In this document: in pieces, positions 37,049 through 46,833 of the stretch
How positions within the stretch are numbered: position 1 is the first letter of the stretch
Layout of the letters: every line of letters begins with the position of its first letter
From: Moraxella porci DSM 25326
GTDB lineage: Bacteria > Pseudomonadota > Gammaproteobacteria > Pseudomonadales > Moraxellaceae
Assembly: GCF_002014855.1 (NCBI RefSeq)
Contig: NZ_MUYV01000002.1
Span: 53,941 to 117,940, forward strand
Length of the DNA stretch: 64,000 nucleotides
Reading direction: 5' to 3'
Translations under genes and position numbers: made by a program
The notes under the pieces: model-generated
What the model saw: the letters and a program-made list of their open reading frames with translations, nothing else
Databases searched by the model: none
What the model was told of the DNA's origin: nothing

Positions 37049-37978
37049 ATGTCCGAATTTTCGCTCATCGCACAGCATTTTAGCCGTCATCAAGCGACGA
37101 ATGATATCGCCATCAGCGTCGGTGATGACTGTGCTGTCGTCGATGTGCCTGTCGGTCATCAGCTGGTCATCTGCACCGATACCATGGTGGCAAATCGCCA
37201 TTATCCAAGCGACACACCAGCGCACGCCATCGGGCATAAGGCAGTGGCGGTCAATCTATCCGACCTATCTGCAATGGGGGCGACACCGCATAGCATTACC
37301 CTTGCGTTAAGCCTACCAAGCTATGATGAAGCCTGGGTGGCAGACTTTGCCGATGGACTATATGCGATTTGCGATCGCTATGGCGTCAAGCTCATCGGTG
37401 GCGATACCACTTATGCACCGACGACGGCCATTAGCGTGACAGCGGTGGGTTATATTCCAAAACACCAAGCCATCACGCGTCATGGTGCGATGGTCGATGA
37501 TGTGATTTGTGTCAGCGGTCATATCGGCTCAGCAAGTTTTGCCTTATCCCAAATTCTGCAAAATCAGCCCAGTCAGTTACGCGACAAGCTTGATTATCCC
37601 GAGCCACAGGTAGCACTTGGGCAGGCATTGCGTGGTTATGCCCATAGTATGATTGATATCTCAGATGGCTTAGGGCAGGATTTGGGGCATATCTTAGCAG
37701 CAAGCGGTGTCGGCGCCCGACTTGATTTGGATAAAATCCCCTGTCATACCCTGCTAGAACATCTACCCTTTGCCCAAAAATATCAGCATATCATAAATGG
37801 CGGTGATGATTATCAGTTATGCTTTACGATGAACAAAGAAAAATTTGACCAATTTCAGGCTAATTTTCCCCATTTTTCCATCCATGCCATTGGTGAGATT
37901 GTGGCGGATGGTGGTGTGCAGTTATTTGAGCATGGGCAAGCGGTCGCGTTTGATATCAAAGGATTTGAGCATTTTTAG
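37049..37978 (+). CDS. thiL: Thiamine-monophosphate kinase (ThiL)
   Basis: 309-residue AIRS-type kinase forming thiamine diphosphate. Motifs: V-G-D-D-C-A-V near 25-31, D-T-M-V near 44-47, G-G-D-T-T near 116-120, D-I-S-D-G-L-G-Q-D. It follows nusB closely. In most relatives pgpA comes next; here a RelA/SpoT-like gene has been placed in between. Confidence 0.96.
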   Translation: MSEFSLIAQHFSRHQATNDIAISVGDDCAVVDVPVGHQLVICTDTMVANRHYPSDTPAHAIGHKAVAVNLSDLSAMGATPHSITLALSLPSYDEAWVADFADGLYAICDRYGVKLIGGDTTYAPTTAISVTAVGYIPKHQAITRHGAMVDDVICVSGHIGSASFALSQILQNQPSQLRDKLDYPEPQVALGQALRGYAHSMIDISDGLGQDLGHILAASGVGARLDLDKIPCHTLLEHLPFAQKYQHIINGGDDYQLCFTMNKEKFDQFQANFPHFSIHAIGEIVADGGVQLFEHGQAVAFDIKGFEHF

Positions 37979-37987
37979 GATGATGAC

Positions 37988-38557
37988 ATGAGTGATAATC
38001 TTGAAAAAACCGAACGCCTAATCCGTGAAATTAATCTGATTCACGCCAAATATTCACAAGATTATTTTGAAACAGGCAAAGTGACCAAGCTTAATTTAAG
38101 TCGTACACTAAAAAATGTGCCGATTGAGCATATTTTATCCTATCGGCTAAACCTACACGAATCGATTAATGACTATCTACTCTTTGCCAACACCAAAGAT
38201 ATTACTTTTTATTATCGGGTCAAGACTTCTGAAAGCATCCAAGATAAAATCGCACGCCATTTAGCGAGGCAAAATCAATATCCTGTAAATAATATCTTAA
38301 ATGATATTTTTGGTGCGCGTATTGTTTTGCCATCCAAAGACATTGCCCTGATTTTAGAAAATTTGGATCGGTTTAAAGAAAAATACGGTCTAAAAAACTG
38401 GTATCTGCGAGATGTAGATGGCTATATTGGCATCCATGTGTATTTTAAAAATGCCAGTAACTTTTATTATCCGTGGGAACTACAAATTTGGGACGAAAAC
38501 GACGCTGTCAATAACATCAAAAACCACATCGCCTATAAGCGTGACTTTGTCAAATAG
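37988..38557 (+). CDS. Small RelA/SpoT-like (p)ppGpp synthetase-domain protein
   Basis: 189-residue protein with the order of motifs of a RelA/SpoT nucleotidyltransferase domain: Arg77, Lys79 and Ser81 in Y-Y-R-V-K-T-S-E-S-I; Asp106, Gly109 and Arg111 in N-D-I-F-G-A-R-I; Tyr146 and His150 in D-G-Y-I-G-I-H; Glu164 and Gln166 in W-E-L-Q-I-W-D; and a C-terminal N-H-I-A-Y-K. These correspond to the pyrophosphate-donor and GDP/GTP sites, so activity is plausible. No HD hydrolase domain is present, as in small alarmone synthetases. It starts 10 bases after thiL and ends seven bases before pgpA, so it is inside the operon. Overall similarity outside the motifs looks low; a different pyrophosphokinase target is possible. 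Confidence 0.7.
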   Translation: MSDNLEKTERLIREINLIHAKYSQDYFETGKVTKLNLSRTLKNVPIEHILSYRLNLHESINDYLLFANTKDITFYYRVKTSESIQDKIARHLARQNQYPVNNILNDIFGARIVLPSKDIALILENLDRFKEKYGLKNWYLRDVDGYIGIHVYFKNASNFYYPWELQIWDENDAVNNIKNHIAYKRDFVK

Positions 38558-38564
38558 GAAACTC

Positions 38565-39146
38565 ATGAGCCAAACCAAACCCGATATCTACCAATCCAAT
38601 CACTGTCCGCCTTGCCCACCAACTGCCAGCACTTTTGACAAGTGCATTTATTGGCTAGGTATTGGTCTTGGTTCAGGACTGCCACGCCGTGCTGCCGGCA
38701 CTTGGGGTACGGTGGGCGGTCTTGTTGTTGCCCTGCCTATGATTTGGGCGGGATTTTGGGTGTTTGTAGTGGTGACGCTCATCGGACTGATTGTCGGTAG
38801 CTTTATTTGTGGTCAGACATCTAGACTCATGGGCATCGACGATGATCCGCACATCGTTTGGGATGAATGGGTGGGGATGTGGCTAAGTTTATTGCCGACG
38901 GTGTTTGTACTGCATCAGTTTGGGCAGTTGAGTGATTTTTATCCAAATTCCATCACTTTTTGGATTGTTATCGTGCTAAGTTTTGGGTTATTTCGACTGT
39001 TTGATATACTAAAGCCAGCACCGATCAGCTGGGCAGATAAGCATGTCTCAGGTGGTTTTGGGATTATGCTTGATGATGTGCTGGCAGGCATCATCGCAGG
39101 GATGATCACGGTGATTATCGTGTTTAGCTTTGCCCCGATGACTTAG
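38565..39146 (+). CDS. pgpA: PgpA, phosphatidylglycerophosphatase A
   Basis: 193 residues from the ATG at 38565, with AGGAAA upstream; the same frame runs open into the previous gene but that part is not PgpA. Motifs: G-L-G-S-G-L-P-R-R-A-A-G-T-W-G-T near 34-49, D-D-P-H-I-V-W-D-E-W-V-G-M-W, and G-F-G-I-M-L-D-D-V-L-A-G. It removes phosphate from phosphatidylglycerophosphate in the inner membrane. Three to four hydrophobic helices. Last gene of the ribH unit. Confidence 0.95.
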   Translation: MSQTKPDIYQSNHCPPCPPTASTFDKCIYWLGIGLGSGLPRRAAGTWGTVGGLVVALPMIWAGFWVFVVVTLIGLIVGSFICGQTSRLMGIDDDPHIVWDEWVGMWLSLLPTVFVLHQFGQLSDFYPNSITFWIVIVLSFGLFRLFDILKPAPISWADKHVSGGFGIMLDDVLAGIIAGMITVIIVFSFAPMT

Positions 39147-39165
39147 TGATTTGAATCATTAAAAA

Positions 39166-39187
39166 AAGCCCGCTGCTTGGCGGGCTT
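39166..39187. terminator. Bidirectional terminator between pgpA and hslO
   Basis: AAGCCCGC (39166-39173) pairs with GCGGGCTT (39180-39187) over six bases. An A run precedes it on the plus strand, so on the minus strand it ends in a U run and serves hslO best; pgpA transcripts would also meet the stem. Confidence 0.85.
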
Positions 39188-39200
39188 ATCACTCACTGCA

Positions 39201-40103
39201 TCACGCATCAGCAAACAGCGCTTCGATGGCCTGTTCATCAAAAGGATACTCTTTACCACAAAAACCGCAGTCAAGCACCAATACGCCGCCGTGTGCCGCG
39301 ACCGCTTGCTTGGCTTCATCATAGCCCAGCTGCATGATGGCGCCTTGGCTTTTTTCGAGCGAACAGGTACAGGCAAAATGCAATGGCGTCGGCTCTGGCA
39401 GCACCACTTCTTCTTCGTGATATAAGCGATATAAGATCTCATCGGCAGGCAAATCGGTAATTTCCTCATCTTTTAGCGTGCTGGTCAACGCGATCAAGCG
39501 ATCCCACAAATCAGGATCATTTTCTTTGTCGGCATCCGTCTGCGGCAACAGCTGCACCAATACGCCGCCTGCCGATGCCTCACTGGTAGCAAGCTTGATG
39601 ATGGTTGGGATCTGCGCCGATTGCTTTTGATAATGCGCCAAACACTCGCCCAAATCATCACTGACGCGCTCGACGATGCCTTGATACGCCTCACCTTGCT
39701 CAGGGTGGATGCTGATAAACAGCACGCCTGCACCCAGCTGGGCAAAGGCTTGATTACTGCTGCTCAATGACTGCCAAAATGCTTGATCATCCTCACTGCC
39801 AGCATCGAAGCCTGCCAAAGCACGCACCGCGCCTGTGTGGTCACACTCTGCCATCGCCCAGTTCAGCTTGGCATGCGCATCGGAGCTTTGTAGCTGAATG
39901 GAGAGCTTGCCATCGATTTTTAATGTGCTGATCAAGAGACTTGCCGACACCAACATCTCACCAAGCAATGCCTTGATGGCGGCGGGATAAGCCTTTTGGT
40001 CGATGACGGTTTGATAAGCATCGGTCAGACGCACCACATCACCACGCACGGCAGAATGATTGATAAAAAAACGCTGACGGTAGTTGTTGAGATCGGTTGT
40101 CAT
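39201..40103 (-). CDS. hslO: Hsp33 redox-regulated chaperone
   Basis: 300 residues from the ATG at 40103 (an in-frame TTG four codons earlier is not used). The C-terminal redox switch has C-T-C and C-G-F-C, the four zinc-binding cysteines that form disulphides and activate the chaperone under oxidative stress. The N-terminal core carries the R-F-F-I-N-H-S-A-V-R-G start typical of the family. Monocistronic. Confidence 0.95.
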   Translation of the reverse strand: MTTDLNNYRQRFFINHSAVRGDVVRLTDAYQTVIDQKAYPAAIKALLGEMLVSASLLISTLKIDGKLSIQLQSSDAHAKLNWAMAECDHTGAVRALAGFDAGSEDDQAFWQSLSSSNQAFAQLGAGVLFISIHPEQGEAYQGIVERVSDDLGECLAHYQKQSAQIPTIIKLATSEASAGGVLVQLLPQTDADKENDPDLWDRLIALTSTLKDEEITDLPADEILYRLYHEEEVVLPEPTPLHFACTCSLEKSQGAIMQLGYDEAKQAVAAHGGVLVLDCGFCGKEYPFDEQAIEALFADA

Positions 40104-40236
40104 AATATGATCCAAATTAGCAAATAAATAAGATGCCAGTTATATGGGGATGATGGGTGATTTTACAAATCATTTGCCACATAAAACAAAAAACCAAGCC
40201 ATCAGATGACTTAGTTTTAATTTGTCAAAAATAGGC

Positions 40237-40668
40237 TTATAGCGCTTTGCACTGATCTTCTTTATTGCCATCGACGATGTTGCGCTCGGCACGTACACTG
40301 CCACGATTATCAAACAGCTGAATATCGCCATCGACACGCACGCCATTGATGCGCACACTGTTTGACTGCTTGACTTGGATATTGCCATTGACCGCACCGC
40401 CAGTGACTGACACCGAGGTTGCCTTGTCTGCTTGGATATCGCCATCGATGGTGGCGTTTTTGATGGTCAATCTGCCGCCTTGATAAACTTTGACATTGCC
40501 ATCAACGGTTGTGCCATTGAGCGTACAAGTGCCACGCACCACGACATCACCATCGATGCGCTGCTTACCAAGCGTTGATGAACAAGTCACATCGCCTGCG
40601 TGTGCTGTGCCAACAAACGCCATCGCCACAACAGAACCCATCGCCAAAGTTTTGAATAATGCTTTCAT
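40237..40668 (-). CDS. Secreted repeat protein, beta-solenoid-like
   Basis: 143 residues from the ATG at 40668, with AAGGA nine bases upstream. A signal peptide with a likely cut after T-A-H-A (residue 24) points to the periplasm or beyond. Six repeats of the form (I/V)-(D/N)-G-(D/N) occur at residues 38, 55, 74, 93, 112 and 131, almost exactly 19 residues apart. This suggests a small right-handed beta-helix like polymer-forming proteins. Cys29, Cys48 and Cys140 could make a disulphide. The family is not recognised by function. Confidence 0.75.
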   Translation of the reverse strand: MKALFKTLAMGSVVAMAFVGTAHAGDVTCSSTLGKQRIDGDVVVRGTCTLNGTTVDGNVKVYQGGRLTIKNATIDGDIQADKATSVSVTGGAVNGNIQVKQSNSVRINGVRVDGDIQLFDNRGSVRAERNIVDGNKEDQCKAL

Positions 40669-40917
40669 CACATAGTCCTTAAAAGATGATAAAATGATCA
40701 ACTCAGTGAACAACTGTCCGATCCTATGAGTGCTATTATATGTAACAAAATATGTATTACAAGCGTTTTTACATGAATTAACCATTTATTTACGCTAAAT
40801 TACACGCAGCGATAAATAAGACAGACAACATTCAGTGTGAAAAAATTATCCACCCCAATCCATTTCGCTGCCTACTTTTTATTAAAAAAAATTTACACGC
40901 TCCACCAAATACGCCAT

Positions 40918-40925
40918 GCTATAAT
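40918..40925 (+). promoter_or_regulatory. Extended -10 promoter of glmS
   Basis: TGCTATAAT ends at 40925, about 90 bases before the glmS start. The -35 match is poor, as is usual with extended -10 promoters. No glmS ribozyme is expected in this lineage, and none is recognised in the short leader. Confidence 0.5.
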
Positions 40926-41014
40926 AAAGGGCTTGATCAGCATGCTTTATCTAACGATTTGGGATAAAGTGGTGCTTTGTTATCTTTGACTAATTTGATA
41001 CTAAGGAACAGCTT

Positions 41015-42853
41015 ATGTGCGGTATCGTCGGTGCCATTCGTGCACATCATAATGTGGTTGATTTTCTCACAGATGGCCTAAAACGCCTAGAATATCGTGG
41101 CTATGACTCATCAGGCATCGCCGTGCAGACCGAAACAGGGATTCGCCGTGTGCGTCGTGTTGGTCGTGTGGCATTGATGGAAGAAGCCGCCAAAAACAAA
41201 GAAATCTATGGTCATACCGGCATCGGGCATACCCGCTGGGCGACACATGGCGGCGTGACCGAACCAAACGCCCACCCACATATCTCAGCAGGACTGATCT
41301 CGGTCGTGCATAACGGCATCATCGAAAACTTCGAAGCTGAACGCAGCCGCCTAGAAGCGCTCGGCTATGTGTTCGAATCACAAACCGACACCGAAGTCAT
41401 TGCCCACAGCGTGCATCACGAATATGAGGCCAATGGCGGCGATTTATATCGTGCGGTGCAGACTGCCACATCTCGCTTTCATGGGGCTTATGCCATCGCT
41501 GTCATCGCCAATGATAAGCCAAATCAAATGGTTGTCGCTCGCATGGGCTGTCCACTACTGGTGGCTTTTGGTGATGAAGAAGTGTTCATCGCCTCAGATG
41601 TCTCAGCCGTGATTGCGTTCACTCGTCGCGTCAGCTATCTAGAAGATGGTGATATCGCCCTATTATCCGCCAATGGTATCGATAAACTGCTTGATAAAGA
41701 AGGCAATGAAGCCCAGCGTATCATTAAGACATCTGAGCTATCGCTTGCCTCACTTGAGCTTGGCCCATACAGTCACTTTATGCAAAAAGAGATTTATGAG
41801 CAGCCTCGTGCCGTGTCGGATACCGCTGAGATTTTCTTGGAAGGCGGTTTTATCGCTGAGAACTTTGGTGATGATGCGCCTGAGATTTTTGGCAAAATCA
41901 ATAGCATCAAGATTCTTGCCTGCGGTACTTCGTATTATGCTGCTTTGACAGGTAAATACTGGCTTGAAAGTATCGCCAAAATCCGCTGCGATGTCGAGAT
42001 CGCCAGCGAATATCGCTATCGTGATGTCATCGGTGATGAAAACGAGCTGATCGTGACCATCAGCCAATCGGGCGAGACGCTTGATACCATGGAAGCGTTG
42101 AAGTTTGCCATGACCCAAGGGCACAAATACAGCCTATCCATCTGTAATGTGATGGAGTCAGCCCTACCTCGCAACTCAACGCTTGCAATCTATACCCGTG
42201 CCGGTGCTGAGATCGGCGTGGCAAGTACCAAAGCATTTACCACACAGCTTGTGGTACTATTTGGCTTGGCAGTGACTTTGGGTAAAATCCGCAGTCATAT
42301 CAGCGATGAGACCGCTGAGCAATACGCCGAAGAGCTGCGCCTACTACCAGGCAGTATTCAGCACGCTTTGAACCTTGAGTCGCAGCTTGGTGCATGGGCA
42401 CAAAAATTCTCTGCCAAACCATCAGCACTATTCCTAGGTCGTGGTATTCATTATCCAATCGCCCTAGAAGGTGCTCTAAAACTCAAAGAGCTGACCTACA
42501 TCCATGCTGAAGCCTATCCAGCTGGCGAGCTTAAGCATGGCCCATTGGCGCTCGTTGATGAAAATATGCCTGTTGTCGTCATCTCGCCAAATGATGGCCT
42601 GCTTGATAAAGTCAAAGCCAATATGCAAGAAGTCAGTGCTCGTGGCGGTGAGCTGTTTGTCCTATCTGACCTAGATAGCGACTTCACCGCTGGCGATAGC
42701 ATCCATGTCATCCGCACCCCACGCCATGTCGGTGTGCTATCACCGATTGTACACACCATTGGCGTACAGCTACTGTCTTATCATGTCGCCTTGGTGCGTG
42801 GCACCGATGTCGATAAACCCCGTAACCTAGCTAAGTCGGTGACGGTGGAATAA
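41015..42853 (+). CDS. glmS: GlmS, glutamine-fructose-6-phosphate aminotransferase
   Basis: 612-residue enzyme. The start M-C-G-I-V-G-A exposes the catalytic Cys after Met removal. The N-terminal glutaminase domain includes G-H-T-R-W-A-T-H-G, and two SIS sugar-isomerase domains follow (S-Q-S-G-E-T-L-D-T near 350 and L-G-R-G). The C-terminus [11 protein letters not shown] is the family's conserved tail. It makes glucosamine 6-phosphate for peptidoglycan and lipopolysaccharide. It faces the capsule/sugar locus across a terminator. Confidence 0.98.
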   Translation: MCGIVGAIRAHHNVVDFLTDGLKRLEYRGYDSSGIAVQTETGIRRVRRVGRVALMEEAAKNKEIYGHTGIGHTRWATHGGVTEPNAHPHISAGLISVVHNGIIENFEAERSRLEALGYVFESQTDTEVIAHSVHHEYEANGGDLYRAVQTATSRFHGAYAIAVIANDKPNQMVVARMGCPLLVAFGDEEVFIASDVSAVIAFTRRVSYLEDGDIALLSANGIDKLLDKEGNEAQRIIKTSELSLASLELGPYSHFMQKEIYEQPRAVSDTAEIFLEGGFIAENFGDDAPEIFGKINSIKILACGTSYYAALTGKYWLESIAKIRCDVEIASEYRYRDVIGDENELIVTISQSGETLDTMEALKFAMTQGHKYSLSICNVMESALPRNSTLAIYTRAGAEIGVASTKAFTTQLVVLFGLAVTLGKIRSHISDETAEQYAEELRLLPGSIQHALNLESQLGAWAQKFSAKPSALFLGRGIHYPIALEGALKLKELTYIHAEAYPAGELKHGPLALVDENMPVVVISPNDGLLDKVKANMQEVSARGGELFVLSDLDSDFTAGDSIHVIRTPRHVGVLSPIVHTIGVQLLSYHVALVRGTDVDKPRNLAKSVTVE

Positions 42854-42876
42854 GCCAGCGATCGCTGTATGGTATT

Positions 42877-42906
42877 AAAAGATCCTTTGCTGACAAAGGA
42901 TCTTTT
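42877..42906. terminator. Bidirectional terminator between glmS and galE
   Basis: A perfect 13-base stem, 42877-42889 with 42894-42906, encloses CTGA. It has A runs on its left and T runs on its right, so it can end both converging transcripts. Confidence 0.95.
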
Positions 42907-42914
42907 CTTTATCT

Positions 42915-43946
42915 TTAGCTTTGGCGATAACCGTTTGGATTGCCACTTTGCCAACGCCATGTATCAGCACACATCTCATTAATGCCCAGTGCTGCCGTCC
43001 AACCGAACAGCTCTCGTGCCTTGTCACTGCTGGCATAGCAAGCCGCCACATCGCCAGGTCTGCGATCAGTGATGACATATGGTACAGTTTGTCCTGTATT
43101 TGCCACAAACGCATCCACAAGCTGCAATACCGATGTGCCATTACCTGTACCTAGATTGACAGGGCAAAAGCCGACACCGCTTGGGGTCTTGACCAAATAT
43201 TCCAGTGCCGCCACATGACCTTTTGCCAAATCGACCACATGAATATAATCACGCACACCCGTGCCGTCGATGGTGTCATAATCATTGCCAAAAACAGACA
43301 GCTTTTCAAGCTTACCTACCGCTACTTGGCTGATATAGGGCATTAAATTATTGGGAATATCGCTTGGGTCTTCGCCAATCAAGCCGCTTTTGTGCGCACC
43401 AATAGGGTTAAAATATCGCAAGGATACAGCATTGAACTGATCATCCGATTTTGCCAAATCTTCCAAGATATATTCAACCGTCAATTTAGACTGTCCGTAC
43501 GGATTGGTACAAGAGCGCTTGGCGGTCTCAACGATTGGTAGTACTTCAGGGTCGCCATAGACAGTTGCCGATGATGAAAAAATAAAGTTTTTCACCCCGT
43601 ATGCTTGCATGACTTCTAGCAAGTTGAGCGTACCTGCGACATTGTTTTGGTAATATTTGATGGGCTTTGCGACCGACTCACCCACCGCCTTTAATCCCGC
43701 AAAATGAATCACGCCAAAAAAGTCATGCTCAGCAAAGGTTTTGGCAAGCAAACCTTTATCTAGCACATCACCCAAAATAAATTCTACAGACTGTCCTGTA
43801 ATCTGTTCAACTCGCGCAATTGCCACAGGACTTGAATTGGACAGATTATCATACACCACAGGTGTAAAGCCTGCCGCAATCAATTCAATCAAAGTATGCG
43901 AGCCGATATAGCCTGCACCACCGGTAACGAGAATTTTTTTCATCAT
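42915..43946 (-). CDS. galE: UDP-glucose 4-epimerase
   Basis: 343-residue short-chain dehydrogenase-type epimerase. NAD loop G-G-A-G-Y-I-G-S-H near 9-17, catalytic S-S-S-A-T-V-Y-G and Y-G-Q-S-K, then N-P-I-G-A-H-K-S-G. It makes UDP-galactose, the substrate for the UDP-galactopyranose mutase encoded in the same locus. The start overlaps the stop of the upstream dehydrogenase-like gene by four bases. Last gene of the capsule transcript. Confidence 0.97.
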   Translation of the reverse strand: MMKKILVTGGAGYIGSHTLIELIAAGFTPVVYDNLSNSSPVAIARVEQITGQSVEFILGDVLDKGLLAKTFAEHDFFGVIHFAGLKAVGESVAKPIKYYQNNVAGTLNLLEVMQAYGVKNFIFSSSATVYGDPEVLPIVETAKRSCTNPYGQSKLTVEYILEDLAKSDDQFNAVSLRYFNPIGAHKSGLIGEDPSDIPNNLMPYISQVAVGKLEKLSVFGNDYDTIDGTGVRDYIHVVDLAKGHVAALEYLVKTPSGVGFCPVNLGTGNGTSVLQLVDAFVANTGQTVPYVITDRRPGDVAACYASSDKARELFGWTAALGINEMCADTWRWQSGNPNGYRQS

Positions 43947-45190
43947 ATTTCCACTTTGCTATAATTACGCCCAATACCATGATAATCGCCCGCATACTGT
44001 GCGATCAATTGATTATTCAAGATATTTTTGGCATCAAAAATCGGTAAGCCAAACTGATTTAATTGCTCAATATTTGGCAGTACTACTTCTGACCAGTTTA
44101 GGATAAACAAGGCATCACATCCTGAAAGCTGATAAGCATCATCGCACAGACCAAACAACGGCTCATCGCCATAAATTTGCGTCAGCTCAAAGCCTGCATT
44201 TGGGGCATACACTGTGGTTTCGATGCCATATGACCATAACAGCTTTAGAAGTGGATGAATGGCAGAATTGGTCGTGCGTCCCGTATTGGTGCGATAGCCT
44301 GCACCCCAAATCATCACGGATTTACCATCAATAAAACCATCAAAATATCGCCAAAATTTACGGAAAATCAGCTCTTTTTGGTCTTCGTTAATCTGACAGA
44401 CAGTGGATAATAGACGGCTTTGGACTTGATTTTGTTTAAAAAATTGATCAAGTAGCTCAACTTCGGTAGGTAGTGCCTGACCGCCAAAACCCCACCCTGC
44501 CGACAGATAATCCTTGCCAATACGCTTATCCAGTCCCATCACTGTCTGCACCGTGGTGATATCCACGCCACTGGCATCCGCTAGGCGTGCCATCTCATTG
44601 ACAAAGCTTAAGCGCGTGGCAAGCATCGCCATAATCCCTGCACGGGCAAATTCCACCGTCTTAATATCACCCACAAACTGCTTATCCGTGCGAGATAACA
44701 GCATGAGTAGCAGCTCATTGGTCGTATGCACACCCAAGGTCTTTTCACCAATCATCACCATATCGGGTGACGACAGCGAACCAAAACCCGTACCATCTTT
44801 CATAAAGACAAACGGCACATAGCAAACTTGGCTGGTGGCAAACTCATTTGCCAAAGTTGCCACATCACCAATAGCCACCGAGCCACTTAAAATGACTTGG
44901 GCAGTGGTCTCAAGCAATGATGACAAATATTCATCAACACCTTGGGCATCCAAAAACAGCCACACATAAGCCATATCAGCAAGCCTATCCACCACCGTGA
45001 TTTGCCCTGTTTGCGTGTACATTTGCCACAGGGCTGACATTTGATGGTCAAATTTATAGCTTGCCAATGTGTGCGACACCGCACTGTCATCAGCGAGTAA
45101 CTGCACCGATTTATTTAGACTGGCCAGCCAAATAGCAGTATTGATGGACTCATTGGTACAGCCGATCAGTAGGATAGAATCAGTCATCAC
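43943..45190 (-). CDS. UDP-glucose dehydrogenase homologue without catalytic residues
   Basis: 415-residue protein that aligns with the UDP-glucose/GDP-mannose dehydrogenase family throughout. However, the active-site motif G-F-G-G-S-C-F-P-K-D is [10 protein letters not shown] (234-243), so the nucleophile Cys is Ala239. The helix normally giving catalytic Lys and Asn reads E-F-A-R-A-G-I-M (180-187), replacing both. The N-terminal NAD loop is also degenerate (I-G-C-T-N-E-S, 9-15). The frame is intact and sits in overlap with pgi and galE, so it is expressed rather than decaying. A binding or scaffold role is more likely than oxidation to UDP-glucuronate. Confidence 0.8.
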   Translation of the reverse strand: MMTDSILLIGCTNESINTAIWLASLNKSVQLLADDSAVSHTLASYKFDHQMSALWQMYTQTGQITVVDRLADMAYVWLFLDAQGVDEYLSSLLETTAQVILSGSVAIGDVATLANEFATSQVCYVPFVFMKDGTGFGSLSSPDMVMIGEKTLGVHTTNELLLMLLSRTDKQFVGDIKTVEFARAGIMAMLATRLSFVNEMARLADASGVDITTVQTVMGLDKRIGKDYLSAGWGFGGQALPTEVELLDQFFKQNQVQSRLLSTVCQINEDQKELIFRKFWRYFDGFIDGKSVMIWGAGYRTNTGRTTNSAIHPLLKLLWSYGIETTVYAPNAGFELTQIYGDEPLFGLCDDAYQLSGCDALFILNWSEVVLPNIEQLNQFGLPIFDAKNILNNQLIAQYAGDYHGIGRNYSKVEI

Positions 45191-46824
45191 ACACCCCCTT
45201 GCGCGGCTTGAGCCTGTAGAATCTTGGCAAGCAAAGCATTGGTTGAGCCATCAAAGCCGTCCGCCTTGCCATCATTTAGAGCATCAAACACACTGTTTGC
45301 CATCACTTTGCCCACTTCCACGCCCCATTGGTCAAAAGGATTAATCCCCCACAACACGCTCATCACATACACTTTATGCTCGTATAGGGCAATTAGTGCG
45401 CCCAAAGTGGATGGGCTTAAACTATCGAGCAGTAGCGTTGTGGACGGCTGATTACCGCGATAGCGTTTAAACTCATTGAATTCTTCTTGAGCGGTTTCGC
45501 CCAATGCCCCATTACCAAAGGCAAGCACCTGCGACTGCGCAAGGCAGTTTGCCAAGGATAATTTGTGTTGTTCTTCTAAATAGGCATCGTGATGGTGCTG
45601 CTGATTGTCATACCGACGAATCGGCGTGATAAAATCGCACGACACCCTTTGCGTGCCTTGGTGCAGTAACTGATAAAAAGCGTGCTGAGCGTTTGAACCA
45701 ATATCACCCCACAGAATCGGGCAGGTGGCATAATCCACCGCCACGCCGTCACGCGCCACCGATTTACCATTGGACTCCATCTCAAGCTGGGTCAGATAAT
45801 TGGGAAAAAATGATAATCGCCCATCATAAGGCAACACCGTATGGGCATTGATCCCCAAAAAGGTAGAATTCCACACACCAATCAAGCCAAGCAGCACAGG
45901 CAGATTGTGCTCAAAGTCAGCAGTGGCAAAGTGTGTATCCATCGCATAAGCACCCGCCAGCAGTGCACGAAAGCCAGTCATGCCAATACGAATGGCGATG
46001 GCAAGCCCGATGGCTGACCACATACTAAAGCGACCACCCACCCAGTCCCACAGCAAGAGCTGATTGTCCGTATGAATGCCCCACGCACTCATCTTATCGG
46101 TGCGAGTAGAAATGCCGATAAAATGCCGACGCAGCAGGCTTTGTTCTTTGGCACCGGTGGAGAGTAGCCACGCTTTGGCAGTTTTGGCGTTTGATAATGT
46201 GTCAATCGTACCAAAAGATTTGGACGAGATGATAAACAGTGTCGTTTGCGGATTGAGTTTCTTAAGCAAGCCGTCGAGCTGCGTGCCGTCCATATTGGAA
46301 ACAAAATGCACTCGAATGTCCGTATCTGCCCATTCCTCCAGTGCCGTCGCCGCCATGAGTGGTCCAAGGTCTGAGCCACCAACCCCGATATTGACCACAT
46401 CGGTGATTGCCTTGCCCGAATAGCCACGCCACACACCTGTACGGATGCGGCTGACGATCGCTTCGCACTTGTCTAGACTATCATGCACCTGCCCACCGAC
46501 ATCCACACCATCCACCAGCAAAGACTCACCCTTTGGCAAGCGTAGAGCCGTGTGCAAGGCAGCACGATTTTCGGTGTCGTTGACCTTGACACCTGATAAT
46601 AACTCATTGATTTTATGAGATAAATTTTTGGATTTGGCAAGGGCTATCAATGCCGACAGACGCTCATTATCCAGTGCCTGCTTGCTATAATCCATATAAA
46701 TCCCACAGGCAGTCGCACTAAATTGCTCACTGCGACTGCTATCGGCAAATAATTCACCGATATTTGGCGTGGTGGTAGCAAGATTTTGTAGGGCTTGCCA
46801 AGCGGTATTGGTGGTATGGCTCAT
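45187..46824 (-). CDS. pgi: Glucose-6-phosphate isomerase
   Basis: 545-residue enzyme (E. coli 549) interconverting glucose 6-phosphate and fructose 6-phosphate. Motifs: V-G-G-S-D-L-G-P-L near 150-158, S-K-S-F-G-T-I-D-T, D-W-V-G-G-R-F-S and the catalytic Glu in L-E-M-E-S-N-G-K. Located in the sugar-nucleotide block, feeding glucose 6-phosphate toward UDP-glucose. It overlaps the next gene by four bases. Confidence 0.97.
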   Translation of the reverse strand: MSHTTNTAWQALQNLATTTPNIGELFADSSRSEQFSATACGIYMDYSKQALDNERLSALIALAKSKNLSHKINELLSGVKVNDTENRAALHTALRLPKGESLLVDGVDVGGQVHDSLDKCEAIVSRIRTGVWRGYSGKAITDVVNIGVGGSDLGPLMAATALEEWADTDIRVHFVSNMDGTQLDGLLKKLNPQTTLFIISSKSFGTIDTLSNAKTAKAWLLSTGAKEQSLLRRHFIGISTRTDKMSAWGIHTDNQLLLWDWVGGRFSMWSAIGLAIAIRIGMTGFRALLAGAYAMDTHFATADFEHNLPVLLGLIGVWNSTFLGINAHTVLPYDGRLSFFPNYLTQLEMESNGKSVARDGVAVDYATCPILWGDIGSNAQHAFYQLLHQGTQRVSCDFITPIRRYDNQQHHHDAYLEEQHKLSLANCLAQSQVLAFGNGALGETAQEEFNEFKRYRGNQPSTTLLLDSLSPSTLGALIALYEHKVYVMSVLWGINPFDQWGVEVGKVMANSVFDALNDGKADGFDGSTNALLAKILQAQAAQGGV

Positions 46825-46833
46825 GAATTATCC

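Noticed and set aside
43943..45190. Reading the Ugd-like gene as a frameshifted pseudogene
   Set aside because: The frame is full length and overlaps both neighbours properly; only the catalytic residues are changed.
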